Shown: in pieces, positions 31,534-38,934 of the stretch
Numbering within the stretch: the first letter of the stretch is position 1
How the letters are laid out: each line of letters starts with the position of its first letter
Virus record (IMG/VR): IMGVR_UViG_3300047564_004512
Span: 1 to 42,171 of that record
Direction: 5' to 3' (one strand)
DNA: 42,171 bases
DNA from: a virus
Translations under genes and position numbers: made by a program
The notes under the pieces: generated by a model
The model's input: the letters and a program-made list of their open reading frames with translations, nothing else
What the model was told of the DNA's origin: nothing
The model's database searches: none

Positions 31534-31540
31534 TATTTAG
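31534..31540 (-). promoter_or_regulatory. Putative late promoter (CTAAATA)
   Basis: CTAAATA on the minus strand is 25 bases above the ATG at 31509 and just below the oxygenase stop. It is the same word as above the short collar gene. Its role is inferred. Confidence 0.35.
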
Positions 31541-31548
31541 AGGTTTTT

Positions 31549-32049
31549 CTAAAGGGATATATCTAGAGAACAATATTTAATCGCTAAACTATACCTTGCT
31601 TTAGTTCTAAATGAAGAAGCAGAATGTATCATATTAGCGGGGAAAATAATTGCTCGGTTGGGAATAGGCAAAACACCCCTAATTTCTTCATTTTTATCAC
31701 CAACAACAAATTTTGTTTCTCCTCCTTCGTCTAAATCCCATTCAATGTTTGCATAATAAAGAAAAGTAATCTCATCTTCCTCACCATCAGTATGATAATA
31801 AGGTCTTTCTCCAGGTAAGAACAAATTTATATAACATCTATCAACTACATTGTGTAGCGAGAATTTATTTTTAACTTGTTCAACAAAAAATTCAACCCAT
31901 TCATTTTTAGAATTTAGGTCACACGCTAGTCCAACTGGTGGAGATTCTTCATGATCGGTTTCGCCATAAGAATAAGAGAGTTTTGTGCAGTATTTGTAAA
32001 ATTCTACACATTTTTCTGGAGTAATAAAATTATCATAAATTGTAATCAT
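31549..32049 (-). CDS. 2OG-Fe(II) oxygenase, 166 aa
   Basis: I chose the ATG at 32049 (MITIYDNFITPEKCVEFYKY), with GGAGA above it; a longer frame would run through tRNA-Leu. The triad is YHTDGEEDEITFLYYAN (H86, D88) and FPANMIHSASSF (H142), with R152 in ARYSLAIKY. EGGETKF is the usual strand between. It looks complete and is the smallest oxygenase here. It lies among the tRNAs and small genes. Confidence 0.85.
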   Translation of the reverse strand: MITIYDNFITPEKCVEFYKYCTKLSYSYGETDHEESPPVGLACDLNSKNEWVEFFVEQVKNKFSLHNVVDRCYINLFLPGERPYYHTDGEEDEITFLYYANIEWDLDEGGETKFVVGDKNEEIRGVLPIPNRAIIFPANMIHSASSFRTKARYSLAIKYCSLDISL

Positions 32050-32065
32050 TTTTATCTCCAGAAAT

Positions 32066-32148
32066 AGGGCGAGGGGGACTTGAACCCCCACGGGATTACT
32101 CCCAACGGATTTTAAGTCCGGTGCGTCTACCACTTCCGCCACCGCCCC
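32066..32148 (-). tRNA. tRNA-Leu (UAA)
   Basis: The 83-base gene has a long variable arm (GGGA/TCCC), as expected for leucine, a D-arm GCG/CGC, T-arm GGGGG-TTCAAGT-CCCCC and the anticodon loop CTTAAAA with TAA. The acceptor stem has two G-U pairs. It reads UUA codons, which are frequent in AT-rich phage DNA. Confidence 0.9.
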
Positions 32149-32192
32149 GTGGTGGTGAGACAATCATAGCATGAGTTGCTTTGATTGTCTAG

Positions 32193-32266
32193 TGCTGGTT
32201 GCGAGGATCGAACTCGCCTATATCCGATTATGAGTCGGGTGCTTTCACCAGATAGCTAAACCAGCA
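32193..32266 (-). tRNA. tRNA with CAU anticodon (Met, or Ile2 after lysidine modification)
   Basis: The acceptor stem TGCTGGT/ACCAGCA pairs perfectly, the anticodon loop is CTCATAA with CAT, and the T-arm is GCGAG-TTCGATC-CTCGC. A U1-A72 pair argues against an initiator. Elongator Met is likely, since a tRNA-Ile(UAU) sits next to it; the identity cannot be settled by sequence alone. Confidence 0.85.
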
Positions 32267-32269
32267 AGG

Positions 32270-32342
32270 TGCTTCTGCAGGGAATTGAACCCCGTTCACA
32301 CCGTTATAAGCAGTGGGCCTTAACCAATAGGCGACAGAAGCA
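32270..32342 (-). tRNA. tRNA-Ile (UAU)
   Basis: The acceptor stem TGCTTCT/AGAAGCA pairs perfectly, the anticodon stem is CACTG/CGGTG with loop CTTATAA (TAT), and the T-loop is GTTCAAT. It reads AUA, a codon that is rare in cyanobacteria yet common in low-GC phage genes. Confidence 0.9.
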
Positions 32343-32347
32343 TAACC

Positions 32348-32530
32348 TTAAAATGGACTCGAATATGCAAGTGTGTCCTCATCCAAAACACTCCTAACAA
32401 ATTCTAGGACATTCATAAACTCATCAACTGTTTCACAAGAAACTTGCTTCTCTGCTCCAGAATTTGAGTAGAGATATACTGTCCTCTTAATTGGATCAAC
32501 AACACACCTTGTTAGATAGTCATCTTGCAT
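32348..32530 (-). CDS. Conserved cyanophage hypothetical protein, 60 aa
   Basis: I chose the ATG at 32530 (MQDDYLTRCVVDPIKRTVYL). The beta-strand-rich start is followed by a helix DEFMNVLEFVRSVLDEDTLA. It is the first gene of the tRNA transcript, 26 bases below a canonical -10. I recall the family as common in cyanophages; the function is unknown. Confidence 0.75.
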   Translation of the reverse strand: MQDDYLTRCVVDPIKRTVYLYSNSGAEKQVSCETVDEFMNVLEFVRSVLDEDTLAYSSPF

Positions 32531-32556
32531 TCGGGTCGTCCGTTGATTACCCACAT

Positions 32557-32585
32557 ATTATAGGGCATGGGCGCTCAGGCGTCAA
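32557..32585 (-). promoter_or_regulatory. Canonical sigma70-type promoter for the tRNA operon
   Basis: TTGACG (32580-32585) and TATAAT (32557-32562) are separated by exactly 17 bases. The TGA in the -35 is the stop codon of the structural gene at 32582-33205. It should give early transcription of the 60-aa gene and the tRNAs below it. Confidence 0.85.
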
Positions 32586-33205
32586 GCCCTCCCACCATTA
32601 ATAACATATTCACGATTGTCTCCGGGATAATCGCTGGGGGCATTTCCCAAATATTCCGAAATATTTCTGGATACGTCCTTTCTTTGCCCATATACAACAT
32701 ATGTACAATTTATGATCCCTCCAGCATTATTTTTAATAATAATTCGCGTTCCCCATTCAATTTTTTCAACAAATAATTCTTGATATACACCAATTGGTGT
32801 TAAAGTAACTCCAATTGTTTCGGCATCGACAAGTTCTCTCCAATAATCTGGTAGATCTATAACAGTGTTATTTTCCAACCTACCTCTAGTATAAACTTCA
32901 GCCTCTGGACCTTCTAAACAAATATATCTAAGACGATGGTTTTCTTTAGTTGGGTGAGGAATATCAAAAGATTTTTTAGAATCCCAAATAGGAGCCTTAA
33001 CCGATAAAATTCCACCAGCCCATTTTAAATCAGTACACTGAACAAAATCATGCCTTCTGATAGGGCAAGCATCTGATGGATAATTATTATCACCAGTCCA
33101 AGGATAAATTGGGTATCTCCACTCAGAAGTTGGAATACCATTAAATACACCATCACAAGCAGGTTGTGCTACTGATTTGGGTATTTCTGTAGAAAATTCG
33201 GACAT
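32582..33205 (-). CDS. Virion structural protein, 207 aa
   Basis: The C-terminal half (KSFDIPHPTKENHRLRYICL, then EGPEAEVYTRGRL and LPDYWRELVD) is a module I recall at the ends of cyanophage structural and fibre proteins. It is shared with the gene just upstream. The N-terminal half (PIYPWTGDNNYPSDACPIRR) differs. It is probably a baseplate or fibre tip protein. The stop codon lies in the -35 of the tRNA-operon promoter, so late and early transcription units meet here. Confidence 0.7.
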   Translation of the reverse strand: MSEFSTEIPKSVAQPACDGVFNGIPTSEWRYPIYPWTGDNNYPSDACPIRRHDFVQCTDLKWAGGILSVKAPIWDSKKSFDIPHPTKENHRLRYICLEGPEAEVYTRGRLENNTVIDLPDYWRELVDAETIGVTLTPIGVYQELFVEKIEWGTRIIIKNNAGGIINCTYVVYGQRKDVSRNISEYLGNAPSDYPGDNREYVINGGRA

Positions 33206-33208
33206 TTT

Positions 33209-34021
33209 TTATTTTTTCTCCATTTTAGTGTCGTAGTGATATCCTGAAATAGAATATTCATTATTGTTCCCAGGATAGTCTGATGGTGAAGTTCCTTTAT
33301 ATTCCGGAATTAACTTTTCCCCATCTATTCTTTCTGCGTATATATGATAATAGCAATCGATAGGCATACCACCTTTAGACTGAAGATAGACGAAATTTTC
33401 ATCTATCCTTTTTACAATTACATCTTGATGAGATCCAATTGGCTGTAATTGAACACTTATTGACTGAATATCAACAAAATGTTTCCAGTATTTTGGAAGT
33501 TCTATTTGTGTTTTATTTGTAATTCTTCCTCTAACGTAAATATCATTATATGGTGCTTCTACGCAAGTGTGCCTCAATCTCCATCCATCTTTAGATGGAT
33601 GTGGAATATCAAAATTCTTTTTAGCAGAAAGAATATGTGCTCCACAACGAGACATCACCTCTCCCAGTGCAATAATATTTCCACCAGCATTAAGAGTCCC
33701 TCCGAGAGTAATATTCCTATTAACATCACAATTATCCAGAATTGCTGCATCGCCTTGAACTGCTAATGAATATGGACTATTATTTACTGGAGTACATGCA
33801 GGTATAATGCCAGGAATAAATGCTGGGGGAGAATCTGAGTTTACAACGGGACCTATCATGCATGTTGCCCATACATTAGGAAACACGCTTGGACTTCCAA
33901 ATACTAATGGTCCTTCAACATATGCAGATCCTCTTATTTCTGCTGGACCTCTACCCAAACATTCTGGTTTTCCATTTCCAACAAATAATCTTTTACCTAA
34001 AAATAAATCCGATGCTTTCAT
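33209..34021 (-). CDS. Virion structural protein, 270 aa, paralogue of the next
   Basis: The N-terminus (MKASDLFLGKRLFVGNGKPE, then RGSAYVEGPLVFGSP) forms a stacked-beta baseplate-like part. The C-terminal module (KKNFDIPHPSKDGWRLRHTC, then VEAPYNDIYVRGRI and LPKYWKHFVD) is the same as in the 207-aa neighbour. I recall homologues near gp5 in cyanophages. It may form the distal end of a small fibre or the spike complex. Confidence 0.75.
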   Translation of the reverse strand: MKASDLFLGKRLFVGNGKPECLGRGPAEIRGSAYVEGPLVFGSPSVFPNVWATCMIGPVVNSDSPPAFIPGIIPACTPVNNSPYSLAVQGDAAILDNCDVNRNITLGGTLNAGGNIIALGEVMSRCGAHILSAKKNFDIPHPSKDGWRLRHTCVEAPYNDIYVRGRITNKTQIELPKYWKHFVDIQSISVQLQPIGSHQDVIVKRIDENFVYLQSKGGMPIDCYYHIYAERIDGEKLIPEYKGTSPSDYPGNNNEYSISGYHYDTKMEKK

Positions 34022-34040
34022 TTAATTAATCTCCAAAAAA

Positions 34041-34637
34041 TTAGAAAAATGGTAGACCAGAAGGGAATCCTGCTTCTTGCTTTTCCAAAGAAGAAACAGC
34101 TTTAGATCTTTTAACTTGTGTTGCGCCATCTGCAACATCAACTAATCCACCGTATATATTCAAGATACTATCACCTATCATCTCTACCAATCCAGAAGAA
34201 AAGAACTTAGCAACAGAAGTTGCATTTAATTCAATATTTTTTGATCTGAGTTCTATTTTTTCATTAGAATTTAAAGATATAACTCCATTTTTATTATCAG
34301 CACCAGAAGCTATCATATCAATATTTTCGGCTTCCATTCTTATTCTGCCGTTTTTGGCATTAATTACAATATCACCTTCTACTGCTTCGATATAAAGAGA
34401 TGGAGTGTTATATGGAATATCATCTCCACATTTGATTTCAAATACTCCTGGACATCTATGTACGGTCCAACCTTTTCTTATACTATCAAGTTCCCAAGTA
34501 GAATAGTGCCTTCCACCATCGGGACCCATTCTTATCATAAATCCCGAAGTTACTTCATCATCATGGATATGACCATATTTTATTTCGGCATCTTTTTGTC
34601 CGTATCTAATAGTATGAAAATTTTTCTTTTTGGCCAT
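34041..34637 (-). CDS. Spike/beta-helix baseplate protein, 198 aa
   Basis: I chose the ATG at 34637 (MAKKKNFHTIRYGQKDAEIK), in a TAATG overlap with gp5. The core is a beta-helix ladder: GDIVINAKNGRIRMEAENID, then GVISLNSNEKIELRSKNIEL. These repeats are like those of the gp5 C-terminal needle and VgrG spikes. Since the neighbour gp5 lacks such a needle at its end, this protein may supply the membrane-piercing spike. That last point is inferred. Confidence 0.7.
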   Translation of the reverse strand: MAKKKNFHTIRYGQKDAEIKYGHIHDDEVTSGFMIRMGPDGGRHYSTWELDSIRKGWTVHRCPGVFEIKCGDDIPYNTPSLYIEAVEGDIVINAKNGRIRMEAENIDMIASGADNKNGVISLNSNEKIELRSKNIELNATSVAKFFSSGLVEMIGDSILNIYGGLVDVADGATQVKRSKAVSSLEKQEAGFPSGLPFF

Positions 34638-37396
34638 TATTCTCGTGCCCCTACACAATTCATAACAGTAATAATAGATCTTTCTGGTACAGAAGATGCA
34701 ATAGTTTCTGGATCCTCATCTCCAATTTTTTTAATACAGAAAATTGGAACAAGATCTGCATTGAATCCTGTGCTACTATTTATTGTGATATTGGGATACT
34801 CTGAAAATCCAGAACCAGGAGAAATAATATCAACTTTTTCTATAATACCAAAAGGACCTGTTTTTATTTTCAATTGAGCACCAAAATCTGGTTCAATCGT
34901 AACTTCATCAATTCTATCGTCATAATTTAATCCACCAGACACAATTTCTACACCACACAGATATAAAGTAACCCCATATTCACCGGTAGATAGTACAGGT
35001 TTAAATACCTCTGTTTTTTTAGTTTGTTGTAAAATTACATCTTCTTCGGTTCTTATATCCGGTGCAGTAAATCTAGTATATTGCTTTACAATATATTTTG
35101 TTCCTGCTGGGATAATAGTACTTTCCTGAGAATCAGAACCAAATCCAACAATTTCTTTTGGTGCAATAACAAGAGATCCTGGTTGTACTTCTACAAATTC
35201 TCCAGGTTTAATTGGTGATCTCCAAACAAAATCCGGATTTCTTACAATAGTTTCTTCTTTTTTTGCCCAAAGATTACCAAAACTACCAAAACTACCATCT
35301 GGTCTCTGCAAATAACCAGTTCCGGGATCAAGAACAATTACATTATCTACTGTGTATAATTTTGTTGTGGTGGATCCATTACCAACAGCAACCCGTATTG
35401 AGGCAGTTGCTTGTTTACTTCCATTAGATGCTGTTAATACTAAGGTTTGTCCCTTATAAACATCTTTAATCTCTACACATCCTTTATTACTATTAACACC
35501 AAAATTGGAATTTAATACTGAAGTTCCATTTTTAATGTCCCAGCATACAGTAGCAGATTCTCCAGGTTGAATGATACCAGCTGGAGTAACGGTTATAGTA
35601 ACTTCTGGTTCTCCAATTTCAGCATTTCCGGCAGTTACGGATGATATTCCAGATTTTTCTGATTCTGGAGATCCCTTATTGCTTCTATCGCGTGATATTG
35701 GTTTCATAACGGGAATTAATTTAGCGCCAGACCCCTTTCCGCAAGCGTCTTGGAGTGATATTGTTGGAGGTTCAGTGTACCCATATCCACCATTAAGTAT
35801 ATCAACTCCCATTATTTCTCCTGCTTGAGAAATAATTGCATTACCAACTGCACCAATTCCGCCTCCACCAGAAATAGAAATAGTAGGTGGACCGCATAAC
35901 AATGGACCAATATCACACGCATTAAGAGCATCACCAAATGCTGTATTAAACGATGCAACTATGTTATTAGCTGCTCCAGTAACACCAGAAACAGCGCCCT
36001 GAGCACCAGAAACAGCTGCATTAACAGTGCCTTTTGCTTTATCTTTCAAACCCTTTGCCTTACCAACAATATTTTTTATTGATGGTGCAGGACCTTTATT
36101 TGCTTCGCCTTTCCATATACTCCATTCTTCAGTTTCTGGACATTGAAGATCTTCATCGCACAAAAAGAATCCTAACAAATCTTTAATGAAGGAAATAATA
36201 TCACCAGCAAGACTAAAAACAGAACCGATTACATCGGAAATAGCTCCAACAATGGAATCTATAGCAGATGTTAGGTTACCAAAAATACTTCCAAAAATAG
36301 TTCCAAGAACATTTTCAACCATACAAGCTGGTGCATTTAAAACTTTACCAACTAAATCTTTCAACATTCCTTTAATAAGATCAATTAGTCCAGCAATAAC
36401 ATTGTTAAAAAGACAATTCAATCCATCAACAACTTTTAACTGAACTTCTTTTAATTCATCTCTTTCATTGGGAAATAGTAAGAAGTAAAAATCTTTTGCC
36501 TTATCCTGTACGAGTTCTATAGTATATTTTCTAACATTATCAACAATGATTTTCATAAATTCAGCAACTTTTTTAGAAGCCAAATCAATCAATTTATCAA
36601 TTCTTTGCTGTATTCCATCAATTTTTCCATTAATTGCTGCTTCCCAACTATTAAGTTTTTCTTGTACTTCCTGAATTTTTGTTAATAAATTTTTTATTTC
36701 TAATGCTACCCCACCTACACCTTGATTCTCTTCACAACGTATAGGTTTTTTTAGAGATGATGCCTTTCTACCATCTTGCTCTTGATTTTTACTAGCATAT
36801 TCTTTTAATTGATCCTGAGCTCCTGTAATAATAATACCACTTGCTTTAGGTTTTGGTGCAGTAGAATCTTTATCAGGAACTGCATTCTCCCCAGTTACAG
36901 TTTTTGATACCTCAGGGGAGGTTCTTATATGACTTTCAGGTACTTTATCTTTAGGACCATAACCATCAAAGGGGACGAATTTAACTTTTGGTATTTGCTT
37001 ATCTACTAGAGTGTAATTATTATATCCCAATATACCCATAATAACGGGTTGTTGAGCATCTTCTCCATCCAAAAAGAATCCAAATACAAATGTCCCCTGT
37101 CTTATGTTTGGTGTTTGAAAAGATGCTCCACCACCACCCCCAGCAGTAACTGGAAGCATTAACTGTGCCCACGGTAAATCATCATCTGTTAAAGCATTAT
37201 CTTCATACTCAAGATCATGATATCCAAATATTCTTACTTTATATCGGTCAGCATATCCCTTAACTTCCTTCATTGTAGGAACTCTCCTACCAGGAATATT
37301 GGGTGTCCACTTATCTTCGGACGTTACTTGCCCGATCCACCATATAAATCCATCCCTACCAACAAAATATTTTTTGACTAATTCGTGATCAATCAT
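34637..37396 (-). CDS. gp5: Baseplate hub protein gp5-like, 919 aa
   Basis: Residues 1-130 form the gp5 OB-fold domain (GFIWWIGQVTSEDKW, YKVRIFGYH, LPWAQLMLPVTAGGGG, GTFVFGFFLDGEDAQQPVIM, GILGYNNY). After a linker come a coiled coil (233-300) and a hydrophobic helical region (320-412). Then follow Gly-rich beta modules with GGYGYTEPPTISL and GSGFSEYPNITI, and an Ig-like segment (TITVTPAGIIQPGESATVCW). T4 gp5 has a lysozyme domain in the middle; I do not see one here. The protein forms the central hub with the gp27-like protein encoded upstream. Confidence 0.8.
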   Translation of the reverse strand: MIDHELVKKYFVGRDGFIWWIGQVTSEDKWTPNIPGRRVPTMKEVKGYADRYKVRIFGYHDLEYEDNALTDDDLPWAQLMLPVTAGGGGGASFQTPNIRQGTFVFGFFLDGEDAQQPVIMGILGYNNYTLVDKQIPKVKFVPFDGYGPKDKVPESHIRTSPEVSKTVTGENAVPDKDSTAPKPKASGIIITGAQDQLKEYASKNQEQDGRKASSLKKPIRCEENQGVGGVALEIKNLLTKIQEVQEKLNSWEAAINGKIDGIQQRIDKLIDLASKKVAEFMKIIVDNVRKYTIELVQDKAKDFYFLLFPNERDELKEVQLKVVDGLNCLFNNVIAGLIDLIKGMLKDLVGKVLNAPACMVENVLGTIFGSIFGNLTSAIDSIVGAISDVIGSVFSLAGDIISFIKDLLGFFLCDEDLQCPETEEWSIWKGEANKGPAPSIKNIVGKAKGLKDKAKGTVNAAVSGAQGAVSGVTGAANNIVASFNTAFGDALNACDIGPLLCGPPTISISGGGGIGAVGNAIISQAGEIMGVDILNGGYGYTEPPTISLQDACGKGSGAKLIPVMKPISRDRSNKGSPESEKSGISSVTAGNAEIGEPEVTITVTPAGIIQPGESATVCWDIKNGTSVLNSNFGVNSNKGCVEIKDVYKGQTLVLTASNGSKQATASIRVAVGNGSTTTKLYTVDNVIVLDPGTGYLQRPDGSFGSFGNLWAKKEETIVRNPDFVWRSPIKPGEFVEVQPGSLVIAPKEIVGFGSDSQESTIIPAGTKYIVKQYTRFTAPDIRTEEDVILQQTKKTEVFKPVLSTGEYGVTLYLCGVEIVSGGLNYDDRIDEVTIEPDFGAQLKIKTGPFGIIEKVDIISPGSGFSEYPNITINSSTGFNADLVPIFCIKKIGDEDPETIASSVPERSIITVMNCVGARE

Positions 37397-37398
37397 AA

Positions 37399-37611
37399 TC
37401 AGTCTTCGTATACTCTACACTCTAAAGCATCTGGGTGCATATCACAGTATAACTCAAGTGCTGTTGGATCATGTTCATCCTCTGGATGATTTTGATGATA
37501 ATGTTCTAAAGCAGAAAGTTCTTCTTCAGTATGTCTACGTGCTTGCGGAGAAATTGTTGGATCATCAAGAAGTTTTTTGTCCTTGGCGATGTGATCGTTA
37601 ATGTTTTCCAT
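37399..37611 (-). CDS. cp12: CP12-like Calvin-cycle regulator, 70 aa
   Basis: The C-terminus DPTALELYCDMHPDALECRV-YED is the CP12 signature, with the Cys pair C55 and C64. CP12 links GAPDH and phosphoribulokinase into an inactive complex, so a phage copy would slow carbon fixation and favour the pentose-phosphate route for nucleotide synthesis. The N-terminal Cys pair of plant and cyanobacterial CP12 is missing; the N-terminal half is instead charged and helical (ARRHTEEELSALEHYHQNHP), as I recall for cyanophage CP12. It lies between two hub genes. Confidence 0.85.
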   Translation of the reverse strand: MENINDHIAKDKKLLDDPTISPQARRHTEEELSALEHYHQNHPEDEHDPTALELYCDMHPDALECRVYED

Positions 37612-37617
37612 GATTTT

Positions 37618-38928
37618 TTACTTAGAATAGGAATCTCTAACAAGAGTTAAACTAGTTAGACAATCTTTTGGTGTGATTCTATGACATAAACTAGCTATCA
37701 TATATTTTCCGCTAGTTTGTTGGTTGGGGCGTCTCGCAATATCATCCTGAAGATCTGGGAATTCACAGTATACTGTTTGTCCCGCTCTCAAAGTAAAGTC
37801 TCCCCTAATAGTTATATTAGTTTTTACCGAATATAATTGATTATATCTCATAATAGTTTGAGACATTAATTTCGGTGCATCAAAAACAGGTTGTTTAGGT
37901 TGACCTTTCCATGTTGATAATTGCTCTTCTGCTTTTTTTCCAACAGGAAGCCATCCATTATCCAACACTCTAGTCATAAATCTAGTTGGTGTTTGTCTAA
38001 ATTGCTCAGCAACATAATCTAAGTCAGCACCAGCTAAACTTAGACCACCTTGCTGTTCACTTATATCATATGGTCTAGAAACCCATTCAAAGGCGAATGC
38101 ATCAAAATACAATGTTCTGTTAGCATATGTACCAAGAATCAATTTTTGCTGCAAGTCCATGTCTTTCTCAATATACATGTCTTGTATTGGTTCAAATCCA
38201 GGTTTTGTTTGAGTGCTATTTGTATACAAATATTTTTTAGTCGGTTCTTGTTCCATCAATAAATCAATTGATCTAAATTGAAACCCATCATAGGTTTCAT
38301 AGAAAAAATATCCTGCTGCTTGATTTATACTTTTAGTTGGAGCAGATCTAGAAGCTAACCAAGTGCAAACGTGAAATGGTTTCCATTGGTTTCCTATAAA
38401 ATTATAGGGAACACCAGTCTCATCTATCACAGTTTCTTTCTTAGTACCCAATCCAAATGGTGGTGGATCTGTTAATATTTTTTTTACTGCTTCAGATATT
38501 TTTATATCATATCTTTTTATTATTCTAGTTTGCTCATTTTTTAAAAATTCTAAAGAACAAAAATCTAGAAAGTATAAGTCTTTCTGTGTTCCAGGATCAG
38601 CAGCTTTTATTCTATTAACATAAAATGACTTATCACCAATAAAAGATAGTTTATTTTTATATGCATCTTCAATAATCAGATCAGTTTTTTCTCCACCTCT
38701 AATTGGAAGACCATCAAGTATACCAGGCATTGGTTTTTTATTTTCTGGGTCCAATCCACCAGTATCAGCAACTACAGCAGTAAATGTAATGGAATTTGAT
38801 AGTAAATTTTCATAATACTTTATTTCCGGTGCTAACCCCTTAATCTCGGAAGATTTTCCAGTATTAGAATATACTTTGAAAGAAACTATATTACCAGTCG
38901 ATTTATTATTAGAATCGGGAAGAGCCAT
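37618..38928 (-). CDS. Baseplate hub protein, gp27-like, 436 aa
   Basis: The start (VSFKVYSNTGKSSEIKGLAP, then YYENLLSNSITFTAVVADTG) reads like the tube-domain opening of hub proteins such as gp27. The end (FTLRAGQTVYCEFPD, then GKYMIASLCHRITPKDCLTS and LTLVRDSYSK) is the typical last strand set of hub/gpD-like proteins. Its place two genes above gp5 fits the T4 gp27-gp5 pair. Sequence similarity to T4 gp27 is low, so the name is by position and motif recall. Confidence 0.65.
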   Translation of the reverse strand: MALPDSNNKSTGNIVSFKVYSNTGKSSEIKGLAPEIKYYENLLSNSITFTAVVADTGGLDPENKKPMPGILDGLPIRGGEKTDLIIEDAYKNKLSFIGDKSFYVNRIKAADPGTQKDLYFLDFCSLEFLKNEQTRIIKRYDIKISEAVKKILTDPPPFGLGTKKETVIDETGVPYNFIGNQWKPFHVCTWLASRSAPTKSINQAAGYFFYETYDGFQFRSIDLLMEQEPTKKYLYTNSTQTKPGFEPIQDMYIEKDMDLQQKLILGTYANRTLYFDAFAFEWVSRPYDISEQQGGLSLAGADLDYVAEQFRQTPTRFMTRVLDNGWLPVGKKAEEQLSTWKGQPKQPVFDAPKLMSQTIMRYNQLYSVKTNITIRGDFTLRAGQTVYCEFPDLQDDIARRPNQQTSGKYMIASLCHRITPKDCLTSLTLVRDSYSK

Positions 38929-38934
38929 ATATTA

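Noticed and set aside
32050-32163. N-terminal extension of the 166-aa oxygenase starting at 32163
   Set aside because: The extension is a translation of tRNA-Leu; a good ATG with a GGAGA site lies at 32049.
37399-37611. Baseplate assembly factor, from its position between hub genes
   Set aside because: The C-terminal CP12 signature with two spaced Cys is much stronger evidence than position.
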